A stretch of 45,589 nucleotides of DNA from an uncultured bacterium. Lineage in GTDB: Bacteria; Bacillota; Clostridia; Oscillospirales; Oscillospiraceae. A program made the translations under genes and the position numbers. Below are positions 23,547 to 31,667 of this stretch, in pieces (the stretch's first letter is position 1; every line of letters begins with the position of its first letter). The notes beneath the pieces were generated by a model. The model worked only from the letters and a program-made list of their open reading frames with translations, ran no database searches and was not told the DNA's origin. The stretch is taken from positions 1 to 45,589 of the forward strand of contig CAMTMC010000018.1 in NCBI GenBank assembly GCA_947073515.1, read 5' to 3'.

Positions 23547-23578
23547 AAAAACCGCCGCCGCCCGTTGGGCGGCGGCGG
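23547..23578 (-). terminator. Intrinsic terminator after sigE
   Basis: Perfect 12-bp stem CCGCCGCCGCCC / GGGCGGCGGCGG with a three-base loop, followed by five T on the minus strand. Confidence 0.93.
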
Positions 23579-23598
23579 GGCGGGTCCAAACCCGGGGG

Positions 23599-24321
23599 TC
23601 ACATCATGCGGACGATCTCCTTTTTCAGCCGGGCGATGATCCGCTTCTCCAGCCGGGAGATGTAGGACTGGGAGATGCCCAGCTGGTCGGCCACCTCCTT
23701 CTGGGTACACTCCCGGCGGCCGTCCAGGCCGAAGCGCAGGGTGATGATGTGCCGCTCCCGGTCATCCAGCCGCTCCATGGCCTGGCGGAGGAGCTGGCGG
23801 TCCACGTCGGCCTCCAGGGGCTGGACCACCAGATCCTCGTCGGTGCCCAGGATGTCGGACAGCAGCAGCTCGTTGCCGTCCCAGTCGGTGTTCAGCGGCT
23901 CGTCAAAGGACAGCTCTGTCTTCTGGTTGGCGGTCTTGCGGAGATACATCAGGATCTCGTTCTCAATGCACCGGCTGGCGTAGGTGGCCAGCTTGATGGC
24001 CTTGGCGGGCTGGTAGGTGCCCACCGCCTTGATCAGGCCGATGGTGCCGATGGAGATCAGGTCCTCGATGTGGATGCCGGTGTTCTCAAACCGCCGGGCG
24101 ATGTAGGCCACCAGCCGCAGGTTGTGCTCGATGAGCAGGTTCCGGGCCTGGGCGTCCCCCTGCTCCAGCCGGGCGATGAGCTGGGCCTCCTCCTCCCGCT
24201 TCAGGGGGCTGGGGAGGGTGTCGCTCCCCCCGATGTACATGACCTTCCCCGGCAAAACCAGCCCCAGGCGGGCCAGCAGGCCGGCCAGCCGCTCTTTCAG
24301 CTTGATGTAAAGCAATTTCAT
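23599..24321 (-). CDS. sigE: Sporulation sigma factor sigma-E precursor (pro-SigE)
   Basis: The 240-residue product is close to pro-SigE of Bacillus (239). A hydrophobic, basic pro-sequence of about 28 residues ([19 protein letters not shown]) is followed by the [11 protein letters not shown] segment at the cleavage site, region 2 ([37 protein letters not shown]) and region 4 with [18 protein letters not shown]. It is the first mother-cell sigma factor and is activated by SpoIIGA, encoded just upstream. I use ATG 24321; TTG 24327 is two codons earlier in frame. The terminator follows 20 bases after the stop. Confidence 0.96.
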   Translation of the reverse strand: MKLLYIKLKERLAGLLARLGLVLPGKVMYIGGSDTLPSPLKREEEAQLIARLEQGDAQARNLLIEHNLRLVAYIARRFENTGIHIEDLISIGTIGLIKAVGTYQPAKAIKLATYASRCIENEILMYLRKTANQKTELSFDEPLNTDWDGNELLLSDILGTDEDLVVQPLEADVDRQLLRQAMERLDDRERHIITLRFGLDGRRECTQKEVADQLGISQSYISRLEKRIIARLKKEIVRMM

Positions 24322-24345
24322 ACCCAACCATCCCTTTTCATCCGC

Positions 24346-24438
24346 AAAAAATCACAGGGGCCGGCGCCCCGTCCCGGGGGCGGACCCAAGCCCTCCCCCG
24401 GAAGCGAAACGAAGTTTCGCGCCAAAGTTTTCTTTTGG
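24346..24438. repeat. Compound palindromic element between spoIIGA and sigE
   Basis: The 145-base gap between spoIIGA and sigE holds three stacked palindromes: GGGGC/GCCCC (24357-24370), GCGAAAC/GTTTCGC (24404-24420) and CCAAA/TTTGG (24422-24438). The sequence around them (reading AAAGAACCAAAAGAAAAC on the minus strand) resembles extragenic palindromic repeats. On the minus strand the GGGGC hairpin is followed by a T6 tract after five bases and might reduce read-through into sigE. Only one copy is in the window. Confidence 0.4.
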
Positions 24439-24466
24439 TTCTTTTCTTTCTCATAAGAACAGAACA

Positions 24467-25327
24467 TCATCCAGGCCCGATGAGCGCCCGGTAGCCGCCC
24501 CCGTCGGACACCGCCGTGGGGGACAGGGCCACCAGCACCGGGCCCCGGCCCTGGCCGTCCAGCTCCAGGCTGTCCGCCCGGACGGCCAGCAGCAGCCCCC
24601 GCTCCACCCCCACCGCCCGGTAGGGCAGCAGCCGGAAGCGGCTTCTCCACTCCCCCGTCCCCAGCCGGGTCAGCCCCCCGGCGGGGTCCAGCAGGTCCCG
24701 GGAGGCGGGCTGGCGGTCTTTGGGAAACAAGTCCCGGACGCTCTCCCCCTCGGCCACCATGGCCGGCCGGCCAGACACCGGGTCGGTGAGGGTGTTCCCC
24801 GTGTCCACCAGGGCGGTGAGGCGGACCGAGCGGCCCATCAGGGTCAGCCTGGCCTCCACCAGCTCGCCAGAGGCGGCGCTGTGCCGGCCGATCCGCCGGA
24901 ACACCAGGGTCAGCGCCCCGTAGCACACCGCCGCCGACAGCAGCACCATCTTCAAGTCCAGGGAGGAGTAGAACACCCCGCCCCCCAGGGCCAGGCCGGA
25001 GCCCCCCATCAGCCCGATGGCCACCACCCCGCCGCCAAAGGCGCAGGTGAGGGCCACAAACAGCAGCCCCTGGCGGAGCAGCCGCCCGCTCCCCCCGTAG
25101 GACACCAGCATCATCAGCCCCGCGGAGACCAGCCGCCAGGGCAGGGCGCTTAAAAACTGGAAGCCCGGCAGGAAGATGGCCACCGCGTAGAGGCCCCCCA
25201 GGGCCGCCCCCAGGGCGAAGCGCCAGCGGCGCAGGGGCTCCCCCGCCAGCCGGGCGGCGGCCAGCAGCAGCAGGTAGTCAATGACGGCGTTGAGGAGGAA
25301 CAGGGTGTCCACATAGATCACGGTCAT
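24467..25327 (-). CDS. spoIIGA: Sporulation sigma-E processing peptidase SpoIIGA
   Basis: The 286-residue protein opens with VIYVDTLFLLNAVIDYLLL, the typical start of SpoIIGA, has about five membrane helices to residue 130 and a C-terminal aspartic protease domain with the catalytic motif ALVDTGNTLTDPVSG. It dimerises in the septum and cleaves pro-SigE when signalled by SpoIIR from the forespore. It is followed by sigE, as in all spore formers. A TATAAT (25382-25377) lies about 50 bases upstream with no good -35, as expected of a Spo0A-activated promoter. Confidence 0.95.
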   Translation of the reverse strand: MTVIYVDTLFLLNAVIDYLLLLAAARLAGEPLRRWRFALGAALGGLYAVAIFLPGFQFLSALPWRLVSAGLMMLVSYGGSGRLLRQGLLFVALTCAFGGGVVAIGLMGGSGLALGGGVFYSSLDLKMVLLSAAVCYGALTLVFRRIGRHSAASGELVEARLTLMGRSVRLTALVDTGNTLTDPVSGRPAMVAEGESVRDLFPKDRQPASRDLLDPAGGLTRLGTGEWRSRFRLLPYRAVGVERGLLLAVRADSLELDGQGRGPVLVALSPTAVSDGGGYRALIGPG

Positions 25328-25376
25328 GTCTGCTCCTCCCCTCCCTCCGGCGGCCCGGCCGCCTGTCCTCTTCCAT

Positions 25377-25382
25377 ATTATA
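25377..25382 (-). promoter_or_regulatory. Minus 10 element of the spoIIGA promoter
   Basis: TATAAT on the minus strand with a poor -35. In Bacillus this promoter needs Spo0A; I saw no clear TGTCGAA box. The related 15-base AGAC-type repeat at 25393-25407 lies in the -35 area. Confidence 0.45.
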
Positions 25383-25448
25383 GGAGCTTGGACGGACGAA
25401 AGCGGTCTAATCCCAGGAGGGAAACCCTGTCACTTTTTGTCCTCTCAT

Positions 25449-25486
25449 AAAAAAAGGAGCGGGGCGTCATTACGCTCCCGCTCCTT
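25449..25486 (-). terminator. Intrinsic terminator after rnmV
   Basis: AAGGAGCGGG pairs with CCCGCTCCTT (25454-25463 with 25477-25486), with an inner GCGT/ACGC, followed by a seven-base T tract on the minus strand. Confidence 0.88.
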
Positions 25487-25495
25487 CTTCCATTT

Positions 25496-26089
25496 CTATG
25501 GCGTCTCCCGGAATATAAGTTCCAGCTCGTCTCTGGTGTAACAGCCGTTGAGGACGGCCAGCAGGCCGTTGGCGGACAGGCGCTCGGGCAGCTCCAGCCG
25601 GCGGAGGAGGGCCTGCCGCCGCTCCCCGCTCCCCGGCCCGCCGGACAGCCCGGCGGCGAACAGATCCGCCTTGGTCAGGGGCGGCCAGGCGCCCGTTTGG
25701 GCCACGCCGTCCAGAACGGTGGCCCCCGCCCGGCGGAGGGCCCCCTCCAGCACCTGGGGGGGCATCCCCTCCACCCCCAGCTTGCCCTCCTTGCCCGGGC
25801 GGCGCTTGCGGGACTCCTTCCCGTAGACGTCGGGGATGTAGGCGTGCTTGACCTGTGCCTTGGGGATGGCCCCCTTGATCCGGTTGCGAACCACAAACCC
25901 CGCCCCGTCGGAGTCGGTGAGGACGATGAGCCCCCGGACCTGGGCAGCCTTCCGCAGCAGGGCCATCCGCTCCGGGTCTTTGAAAATTTGAAAGCCCCCT
26001 GTCTCTAAAATCAAGGTGTCCACCACCTGGGACAGGGTGTTTTTGTCGTACCGGCCCTCCACAACGACGGCCTCTCTGATTCGGAACAT
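25496..26089 (-). CDS. rnmV: Ribonuclease M5 (5S rRNA maturation)
   Basis: The 197-residue Toprim protein has REAVVVEGRYDKNTL with the catalytic Glu near 11 and LTDSDGAG with the DxD pair near 58-60, then the RNase M5-specific C-terminal half. It cuts both ends of 5S rRNA precursor together with L18. ATG 26089 follows AGGAGGG by seven bases; the frame remains open upstream only as a shadow of holA. It lies 11 bases after holA. The ksgA gene, its usual neighbour, is not next to it. Confidence 0.93.
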   Translation of the reverse strand: MFRIREAVVVEGRYDKNTLSQVVDTLILETGGFQIFKDPERMALLRKAAQVRGLIVLTDSDGAGFVVRNRIKGAIPKAQVKHAYIPDVYGKESRKRRPGKEGKLGVEGMPPQVLEGALRRAGATVLDGVAQTGAWPPLTKADLFAAGLSGGPGSGERRQALLRRLELPERLSANGLLAVLNGCYTRDELELIFRETP

Positions 26090-26100
26090 CCCGCCCCCTC

Positions 26101-27138
26101 CTAGGCCATATTGGCCAGCTCCAGCAGCAGGCCGGTCAGCAGCTCCTGCCCGTCCTGGCCGGTGGATTTCATGGCGAGATCCGTCTGGGCGCACCGGGCC
26201 ACCGCCCGCCGGCACCAGGGCAGGGAGAACCGCCGGGCGCTGGCCACCAGCTTGTCCGCCGGGTAGGGCTTGATTCCCCACAGCCCCGCCACGTAGGACG
26301 CGCCCTTCCCGTTCTCCAGGGCCAGCCGGGCGGAGTACAGCTGGCGCGTCTGCCGCCCCAGCGACCACATGATCTTGACGGGCGGCTCCCGGGTCCGGTA
26401 CAACTCCCCCAGCACGGCCATGGCCCGGTCGAAGTTTTTCTCCCCGATGGCGTCGGTCATACGGAAGACCACCGCATCCAGCTGGGGGGTGGTCACCGCC
26501 TCCAGGTCGGCCCGGGTGATGTGGGGGCCCTTGGCGTAGGCGGCGGCTTTCTCGATCTCGCCAATCAGATTGTGCATCAGCTCGCCGCACCGGAAAATCA
26601 TCTCCTGGGCCAGCTTGGAGTCCATCTCCTTGCCCAGGGCCTTGAACCGGCGGCGAATCCAGTCCACCAGGTCCCCCTGGTCCTGGCGGGCGAAGTTCAC
26701 CACGGTGGCCCGCTCCTTCAACAGGGCGGCCAGCTTGGTGCGGGCGTCCATCTTGTAGTCGATCAGGTCGTACAGAAAGACCAGGCAGCAGTAGTCGGGC
26801 AGCTGGGACAGGACGGACAGATATCCCTCCCGGTCCTTCTCCCCCGCCTTGGCCAGGTCGAAATCGGTCACCAGCACCAGGGCGCGCCGGGCCATCACGG
26901 GCAGGCAGTCCACCGCCTCCTCCAGGGCGTGGGGGGACATATCCTTCCCCTCCAGCTCATGGAAGTTGAACTCCCCCATCCCCTCGGACAGGATCAGCTC
27001 CTTCAGCCGGCCCAGGTAGTGGTCCCGCAGGTAGGTCTCCTCCCCGTGGAGGATATACAGCTTGCCCGGCGTCCCCTCGGCCAGGTCTTTTTTCAGCTTT
27101 TTGTAGCCGGAGTCGTCCGGCCTTCCTCTGGGCGGCAT
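26101..27138 (-). CDS. holA: DNA polymerase III delta subunit
   Basis: The 345-residue product has the N-terminal HolA domain with LYILHGEETYLRDHYL and the DYCCLVFLYDL strand, and the C-terminal helical collar with MWSLGRQTRQLYSA. It is the clamp-loader subunit that opens the beta clamp. AAGGAGG lies nine bases before ATG 27138, within the 13-base gap after comEC. It lies in the common clostridial order comEC-holA, with rnmV next. Confidence 0.93.
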   Translation of the reverse strand: MPPRGRPDDSGYKKLKKDLAEGTPGKLYILHGEETYLRDHYLGRLKELILSEGMGEFNFHELEGKDMSPHALEEAVDCLPVMARRALVLVTDFDLAKAGEKDREGYLSVLSQLPDYCCLVFLYDLIDYKMDARTKLAALLKERATVVNFARQDQGDLVDWIRRRFKALGKEMDSKLAQEMIFRCGELMHNLIGEIEKAAAYAKGPHITRADLEAVTTPQLDAVVFRMTDAIGEKNFDRAMAVLGELYRTREPPVKIMWSLGRQTRQLYSARLALENGKGASYVAGLWGIKPYPADKLVASARRFSLPWCRRAVARCAQTDLAMKSTGQDGQELLTGLLLELANMA

Positions 27139-27151
27139 CAGGCCACCTCCT

Positions 27152-29446
27152 TCATCCGTTTCGCGCGAGGATATTCCCGTTCAGGTCCGTGCGGTAGATG
27201 TCCGCCCCGGCGGCGGCCAGGCGGTACAGGGTGTCCGGCGCCGGGTGGCCGTAGCGGTTGTTCTTCCCCACCGAGATGGCGGCCACCTGGGGCCGGACGG
27301 CGGAGAGCAGCTCCGGGGTGGTGGAGGTGTCCGACCCATGGTGGCCCACCACCAGCAGCTCCACCTCCGGCAAATCGGCCCGGGCCAGCAGAAGGCGCTC
27401 CCCCTCCCCGCCCATGTCGCCGGTAATCAAAACGTCGAACGCCCCAGCGGAGGCCAACACGGCAAGGCCCAGCTCGTTGGTGTCCCCGCCCTCCCCTACG
27501 GGGGCGTAGAGGGACAGCACGCCCCCGGACCCCAGCTCCAGCCGGGTGTCCTCCTCCAAAAAGAGCAGCTGCGTCCCCCGGGCCCGGGCCTGGGAGACGA
27601 TCTCCCGCCGGAGCGGGCTGTCCGGCTCCATGTCCGGAAGGACGATCCGGCCCACCCTCAGCCGGTTGAGCAGCTGGGGGACGCCGTTGGCGTGGTCGGC
27701 GTGGCAGTGGGTCAGCACCAGGGTGTCCAGCCAGCTCCGCCCGGCGGACTGGATGTAGTTGGCGGCGATGTCGCCGGGGTTATCCCGGCTGTCCCCGCCG
27801 CAGTCCACCAGGGTCAGCTGGCCGCCCATCCGCAGCAGGACGCTCTGGCCCTGGCCCACGTCCAGCACAACGGCGGAGGCCGGCCCGGTGTAAAAGCTGG
27901 CGGCGTTCAGCGCCACCGCCAGAACCAGCGTCCCGCCCCCTACCGCCAGGGACAGCCACAGGGGGAGCCGCCCTCTGGCTTTGACAGCCAACAGCAGCAG
28001 CAGATAAAACAGCACAATCCACGCCCAGAAGTAGAAGGAGTCCAGGCTCAGGGCCGCCAGGGCGGGCTTGGACAGCAGGTCGATCACCCAGCTCAGATAC
28101 CGGGCCAGAGGGGCAAACAGCCCGGCCAGCGCCGCCGCCCCCACCGGGGTGAACAGCCCGGCCACCCCAACCAGCAGCCCGCCCGCAAAGAGGATCCCCA
28201 CCGCCCAGAGGGTCATCACATTGGCCAGGGGCGCGATCAAGGACAGGGTGCCAAAGTGCCAGCCCACCAGGGGGATGGTGAACACCGAGGCCCCCAGGGT
28301 GGCGGACAGGGTGGAGATCACAAAGCAGGGCGCCGCCCGCAGGCACTTCCCCCACCAGCGCTCGGGGACCTTGTCCAGCCGGCACTTCTCCAGCAGCCAC
28401 CGCTGGACCGGGTCGGAGACAGCCAAAATCCCCGCCACCGCCCCAAAGGACAGCTGGAGGCCCACATGGGCGGCGGAGAAGGGGTTCCAGGCCAGCAGGA
28501 GCATCAGGGCCAGGCCCAGGGAGGTGCAGCCGTCCCGCTCCCGGTCCACCAGCGGGGCCGCCTGGAGCATGAGGATCATCATCGCCGCCCGGAGCACCGA
28601 GGGGGTGTTCCCGGCGATGGCGCAGAACAGCGCCGCCCACAGCATGGTGAACACCGCCGTGGTCCGCTTCCCCCTGCCCAGCAGAAGGGTGAGCAGGCTG
28701 GCCAGGAAGGCCAGGTGCATCCCGGACACCGCCACCGTGTGGGACAGGCCGGTCCGCTCCAGGGAGGAGGTGAACTGGTCGGTGAGATTGTCCCGGCTGC
28801 CGGTCACCAGGGCCCGGACCAGCCCGGCCTCCCGGGCGGGGAAGGCCCCGTCGATGCTCTCCTTCAACCCCCTGGACAGCACGGCGGGCCAGAGCCGGAC
28901 GGGGACCCGCTCCGGCCGCTCCACCTTCAGTTCCCCATAGGCCTCCCCCCGGAGGAAGATCCCCTTGGCGGTGTAGTAGGTGACGGGCTCGCCGGAGAAG
29001 GTCCGGTCCCCCAGGGTACAGCGGGTGATGGTGGAGATCCGGTCGCCGGGGCGCAGGGCCGCCCCCTGTTTGTCGGTGTACAGCACGGCGGACAGCTTGA
29101 CAGAGGAGGCGGTGTCCGCCTCCACCAGCACCGACCAGCCGTAGCGCTCCTCCTTGGGCCAGTCCGCCACCGTGGCGGCCAGCTCTACCGTGCGGCCGTC
29201 CAGCTCCACAGCGGGCTGGAAGAATATTCGGGTGTAAATTCCCGTCCAGAGAAAGCCCAGGGCCAGGCCGGCGCAGACCAGCGCCCCCCGCCTGCCCGCC
29301 CGGGGAGATCGGAGCTTCCCCAAAACCAGGGCGCTCAGCGGGGCGGCCAGGGCCAGAGCGGCCGCCAGGGGAAACAGCAGGGCGTCCAGCCCGCCGTAGA
29401 CGGCGGCGAACACAGCCCCGGAAAAGGAGAGGGCAAATGTGGCCAA
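27152..29446 (-). CDS. comEC: Competence protein ComEC/Rec2 (DNA uptake channel with MBL domain)
   Basis: The 764-residue protein has an N-terminal membrane and OB-like part, the Competence domain with about ten helices (MHLAFLASLLTLLLGRG, GLQLSFGAVAGILAV) and a C-terminal metallo-beta-lactamase domain. That domain has LDVGQGQSVLL, the zinc motif LTHCHADHANG, LITGDMGGEGE and VGHHGSDTST. It is the inner channel of natural DNA uptake, and the MBL part is thought to degrade one strand. The start is uncertain; I use TTG 29446 because the promoter at 29490-29518 places transcription near 29483. A longer frame to 29632 would cover that promoter. comEA and other competence genes are not in the window. 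Confidence 0.88.
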   Translation of the reverse strand: MATFALSFSGAVFAAVYGGLDALLFPLAAALALAAPLSALVLGKLRSPRAGRRGALVCAGLALGFLWTGIYTRIFFQPAVELDGRTVELAATVADWPKEERYGWSVLVEADTASSVKLSAVLYTDKQGAALRPGDRISTITRCTLGDRTFSGEPVTYYTAKGIFLRGEAYGELKVERPERVPVRLWPAVLSRGLKESIDGAFPAREAGLVRALVTGSRDNLTDQFTSSLERTGLSHTVAVSGMHLAFLASLLTLLLGRGKRTTAVFTMLWAALFCAIAGNTPSVLRAAMMILMLQAAPLVDRERDGCTSLGLALMLLLAWNPFSAAHVGLQLSFGAVAGILAVSDPVQRWLLEKCRLDKVPERWWGKCLRAAPCFVISTLSATLGASVFTIPLVGWHFGTLSLIAPLANVMTLWAVGILFAGGLLVGVAGLFTPVGAAALAGLFAPLARYLSWVIDLLSKPALAALSLDSFYFWAWIVLFYLLLLLAVKARGRLPLWLSLAVGGGTLVLAVALNAASFYTGPASAVVLDVGQGQSVLLRMGGQLTLVDCGGDSRDNPGDIAANYIQSAGRSWLDTLVLTHCHADHANGVPQLLNRLRVGRIVLPDMEPDSPLRREIVSQARARGTQLLFLEEDTRLELGSGGVLSLYAPVGEGGDTNELGLAVLASAGAFDVLITGDMGGEGERLLLARADLPEVELLVVGHHGSDTSTTPELLSAVRPQVAAISVGKNNRYGHPAPDTLYRLAAAGADIYRTDLNGNILARNG

Positions 29447-29489
29447 GATCCGCGTGCCGTTCCCCTCCCCTCCTGTCTTGTTCTGTTCA

Positions 29490-29518
29490 AGAGTACCATG
29501 GCCCGGTGGATTTTGCAA
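29490..29518 (-). promoter_or_regulatory. Sigma-A promoter of comEC-holA-rnmV
   Basis: On the minus strand TTGCAA (29518-29513), 17-bp spacer, TACTCT (29495-29490). This sets the comEC start downstream of about 29483. Confidence 0.6.
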
Positions 29519-29625
29519 GGGGGACTGTCCGGAGGGGAGGGTTTTTCTGCCCGGTTCCCCCGGGGCCAGCGGGGGAAACCCAGGAATCAATCTTCTGAGC
29601 GGACACGCCCCTTCCCGGGGCCGCC

Positions 29626-29655
29626 TTGCCATCTCCCGGAAAATGTGGTAAGATG
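29626..29655 (+). promoter_or_regulatory. Sigma-A promoter of mrnC
   Basis: TTGCCA (29626-29631), 18-bp spacer and TAAGAT (29650-29655) with an extended TGG ahead. CAGGAGGT then leads to ATG 29686. Confidence 0.7.
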
Positions 29656-29685
29656 GGGCAGATTTTCCCGACAGGAGGTTACCCT

Positions 29686-30090
29686 ATGACCGATTACTTC
29701 CATTTGAACCTGGAGCGGGACCAGCTGCTGTCCCTGTCCACCCTGGGCCTGGCCCATCTGGGGGACGGGGTGTTTGAGGTGATGGTGCGCTCCTGGCTGA
29801 TCCTGCACGGCAGGGCCAAGGTGAAGGACCTGCACCGGGCCACCGTCCAGTACGTGTCCGCCCCCGCCCAGGCCCGGCGGCTGGAGAAAATCCTGCCCCT
29901 GCTGTCGGAGGAGGAACACGATGTCTTCCGCCGGGGGAGGAACACCGCCCCCCACTCGGTGCCCAAGGCGGCCAGCCGGGGGGAGTATCAGGCGGCCACC
30001 GGGCTGGAGGCCCTGTTGGGCTGGCTGTACCTCCAGGGGCGGACAGACCGGCTCAATGAGCTGTTTGAGATCATGATGGAGGGGGAATAG
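29686..30090 (+). CDS. mrnC: Mini-ribonuclease 3 (Mini-III)
   Basis: The 134-residue product is a lone RNase III catalytic domain with no double-stranded RNA-binding domain. LAHLGDGVFEVMVRSWL holds the conserved Asp, and EYQAATGLEALLGWLYL holds the second acidic site. Mini-III trims 23S rRNA precursors. ATG 29686 follows AGGAGGT by about seven bases. The gene is followed after three bases by a GNAT gene. Confidence 0.93.
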   Translation: MTDYFHLNLERDQLLSLSTLGLAHLGDGVFEVMVRSWLILHGRAKVKDLHRATVQYVSAPAQARRLEKILPLLSEEEHDVFRRGRNTAPHSVPKAASRGEYQAATGLEALLGWLYLQGRTDRLNELFEIMMEGE

Positions 30091-30093
30091 ATC

Positions 30094-30711
30094 ATGCGCC
30101 GGATCAGACGGGAAGAACTGCCAACGTTGTCTTCGTTCATGGTAGAGCAATTCTATGTAAAAGAAGAGCTCCAGCAGATGTTCCACGGCTTCGAGCCGGA
30201 ACGGGCCAAAGAAATCGCCCGGAAAATCGTCTATTTTGATTTGCTTTACCTGTTTGAGAACGGCGACATTTTTATCTGTGATGACAGCGTCACCGGAGCG
30301 ATTGTCGGATTGGAGGCCAAACGGCTCTTTACCCTCAAGCGCGTCCTGCTCTCTCTCAAAGCCAATCAAATCTTTAAGCAGCTCTCCAAGGGGGAAGTCA
30401 AGCAAATCAAGGAAAACTCCAAGGTGATCCAGGAGGTCCACAGCGGGAAGTGGTTCAAGCAATACTGCAAAAACCCCTACTACCTCGCCCAGTTTGCCAT
30501 TGAGGAGCGGCACCGGGGCCAGGGCATCGCCCGCAAGATGCTGGAACAGCTCTTTGACCTGGCAAAACAGAAGCACAGCCACATGGTTCTGGAAACCCTA
30601 ACCCCGTCCAACGTCCCCCTTTACCAGCACTTCGGTTTTGAGTTAAAGGACCAGTATACTACAAAAAACCAGAACATGACGGAGTTCCGTATGCTGAAGC
30701 GGTTCGACTAG
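30094..30711 (+). CDS. GNAT-family N-acetyltransferase
   Basis: The 205-residue protein has the acetyl-CoA-binding signature near residue 145 (QFAIEERHRGQGIARKMLEQ) and the typical C-terminal VPLYQHFGFEL. The N-terminal 130 residues are less conserved, with many Lys and Phe. The substrate is unknown. It is AT-richer than its neighbours, suggesting it came from elsewhere. GGAGGGGGA inside the mrnC end serves as its ribosome site, so it is translated with mrnC. Confidence 0.82.
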   Translation: MRRIRREELPTLSSFMVEQFYVKEELQQMFHGFEPERAKEIARKIVYFDLLYLFENGDIFICDDSVTGAIVGLEAKRLFTLKRVLLSLKANQIFKQLSKGEVKQIKENSKVIQEVHSGKWFKQYCKNPYYLAQFAIEERHRGQGIARKMLEQLFDLAKQKHSHMVLETLTPSNVPLYQHFGFELKDQYTTKNQNMTEFRMLKRFD

Positions 30712-30765
30712 ACGCAATATTTGATTTGGAGACATCATCATTATTGGACAAAAACGAGGTAAATT

Positions 30766-31146
30766 ATGGACATCCACCGCTATTGGAGGGCCGCCCTGGC
30801 CCAGCGGGCCCCGGAGATGGCCGCCTTCTTCCATGAGGATGCCGTCATCCGCTGGCACAACACCAACGAGCTGTTCACCGTGCCGGAGTTCATCCAGGCC
30901 AACTGCCAGTACCCCGGCCAGTGGGCGGGGGAAGTCGAGCGGGTGGAGGAGCTGGGGGACCTGGTCATCACGGCGGCCCATGTGTGGTCCGCTGACCGGA
31001 CCGTGTCCTGCCACGCCACCTCTTTTTTCCGCCTCCAGTCCGGCAAAATCATCGCCCTGGACGAGTACTGGGGGGACGACGGCCCCCCGCCCCAGTGGCG
31101 GCTGGACATGGGCGTTGGCGCCCCTATCCCAACCAGACAGGAGTGA
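30766..31146 (+). CDS. SnoaL/NTF2-like protein
   Basis: The 126-residue protein fits the cone-shaped NTF2 fold: YWRAALAQRAPEMAAFFHED, IRWHNTNELFTVPEFIQ, and a terminal strand pair ending KIIALDEYWGDDGPP. Family members bind small molecules or catalyse simple reactions; the role is unknown here. It is followed after five bases by a PrdX-type deacylase and may be co-transcribed with it. No clear promoter is seen in the 54-base gap upstream. Confidence 0.72.
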   Translation: MDIHRYWRAALAQRAPEMAAFFHEDAVIRWHNTNELFTVPEFIQANCQYPGQWAGEVERVEELGDLVITAAHVWSADRTVSCHATSFFRLQSGKIIALDEYWGDDGPPPQWRLDMGVGAPIPTRQE

Positions 31147-31151
31147 TCCCT

Positions 31152-31640
31152 ATGGACAAGCAGGCGGTTTATCAGCTTTTGACCAACCGGGGGCTGTGGT
31201 ATGAGGCGGACCAGTTCGACTCCTATGAGGCCCTGGTGGCCACCCCCACCGAACAGCTGCGCTACCCGGCGGCGGACACCGTCAACCTCTTCCTCCGGGA
31301 CGACAAGAGGCGGGATTACTATCTTCTCACCGTCCAGGCGGGCAAGCGGGCGGATTTGAAGCAGTTCCGCCGCCAGCACGGCACCCGGCAGCTGTCCTTC
31401 GCCTCGGAACAGGATTTGATGGACATCCTGGGCCTCCGGCCCGGGACGGTGAACCCCATCGCCCTGCTCCGGGACACCCGGCATAACGTCCAGTTCTTCC
31501 TGGACCGGAACCTGCTGGCCCCCCTGGGCATCGTCGCCCTCCACCCCAACGACGGCACCGCCATCCTGTGGATGAAGACCCAGGATTTGCTGGATCTGCT
31601 GGAGGAGCACGGCGTCCAGGCGAACCTGGCGGAGTTTTAA
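31152..31640 (+). CDS. PrdX-type aminoacyl-tRNA deacylase (YbaK domain)
   Basis: The 162-residue protein matches the PrdX/ProX branch of stand-alone trans-editing domains: RLTN-like opening QLLTNRGLWYEADQ, FLRDDKRRDYYLLTV with the catalytic-type Lys region, and LGLRPGTVNPIALL, a highly conserved block. These enzymes remove Ala from Ala-tRNA(Pro), or sometimes Cys. ATG 31152 follows CAGGAGTG. It lies 27 bases before rqcH, which itself uses Ala-tRNA to build C-terminal tails; both serve translation quality. The tRNA specificity is inference from family. Confidence 0.85.
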   Translation: MDKQAVYQLLTNRGLWYEADQFDSYEALVATPTEQLRYPAADTVNLFLRDDKRRDYYLLTVQAGKRADLKQFRRQHGTRQLSFASEQDLMDILGLRPGTVNPIALLRDTRHNVQFFLDRNLLAPLGIVALHPNDGTAILWMKTQDLLDLLEEHGVQANLAEF

Positions 31641-31667
31641 TGATTGGAATTTGAGAGGTGATTTTCC

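Noticed and set aside
29447-29632. N-terminal extension of comEC to 29632
   Set aside because: A TTGCAA-17-TACTCT promoter lies inside it, and the added residues are low in hydrophobicity and rich in Pro, Gly and Arg, unlike ComEC.
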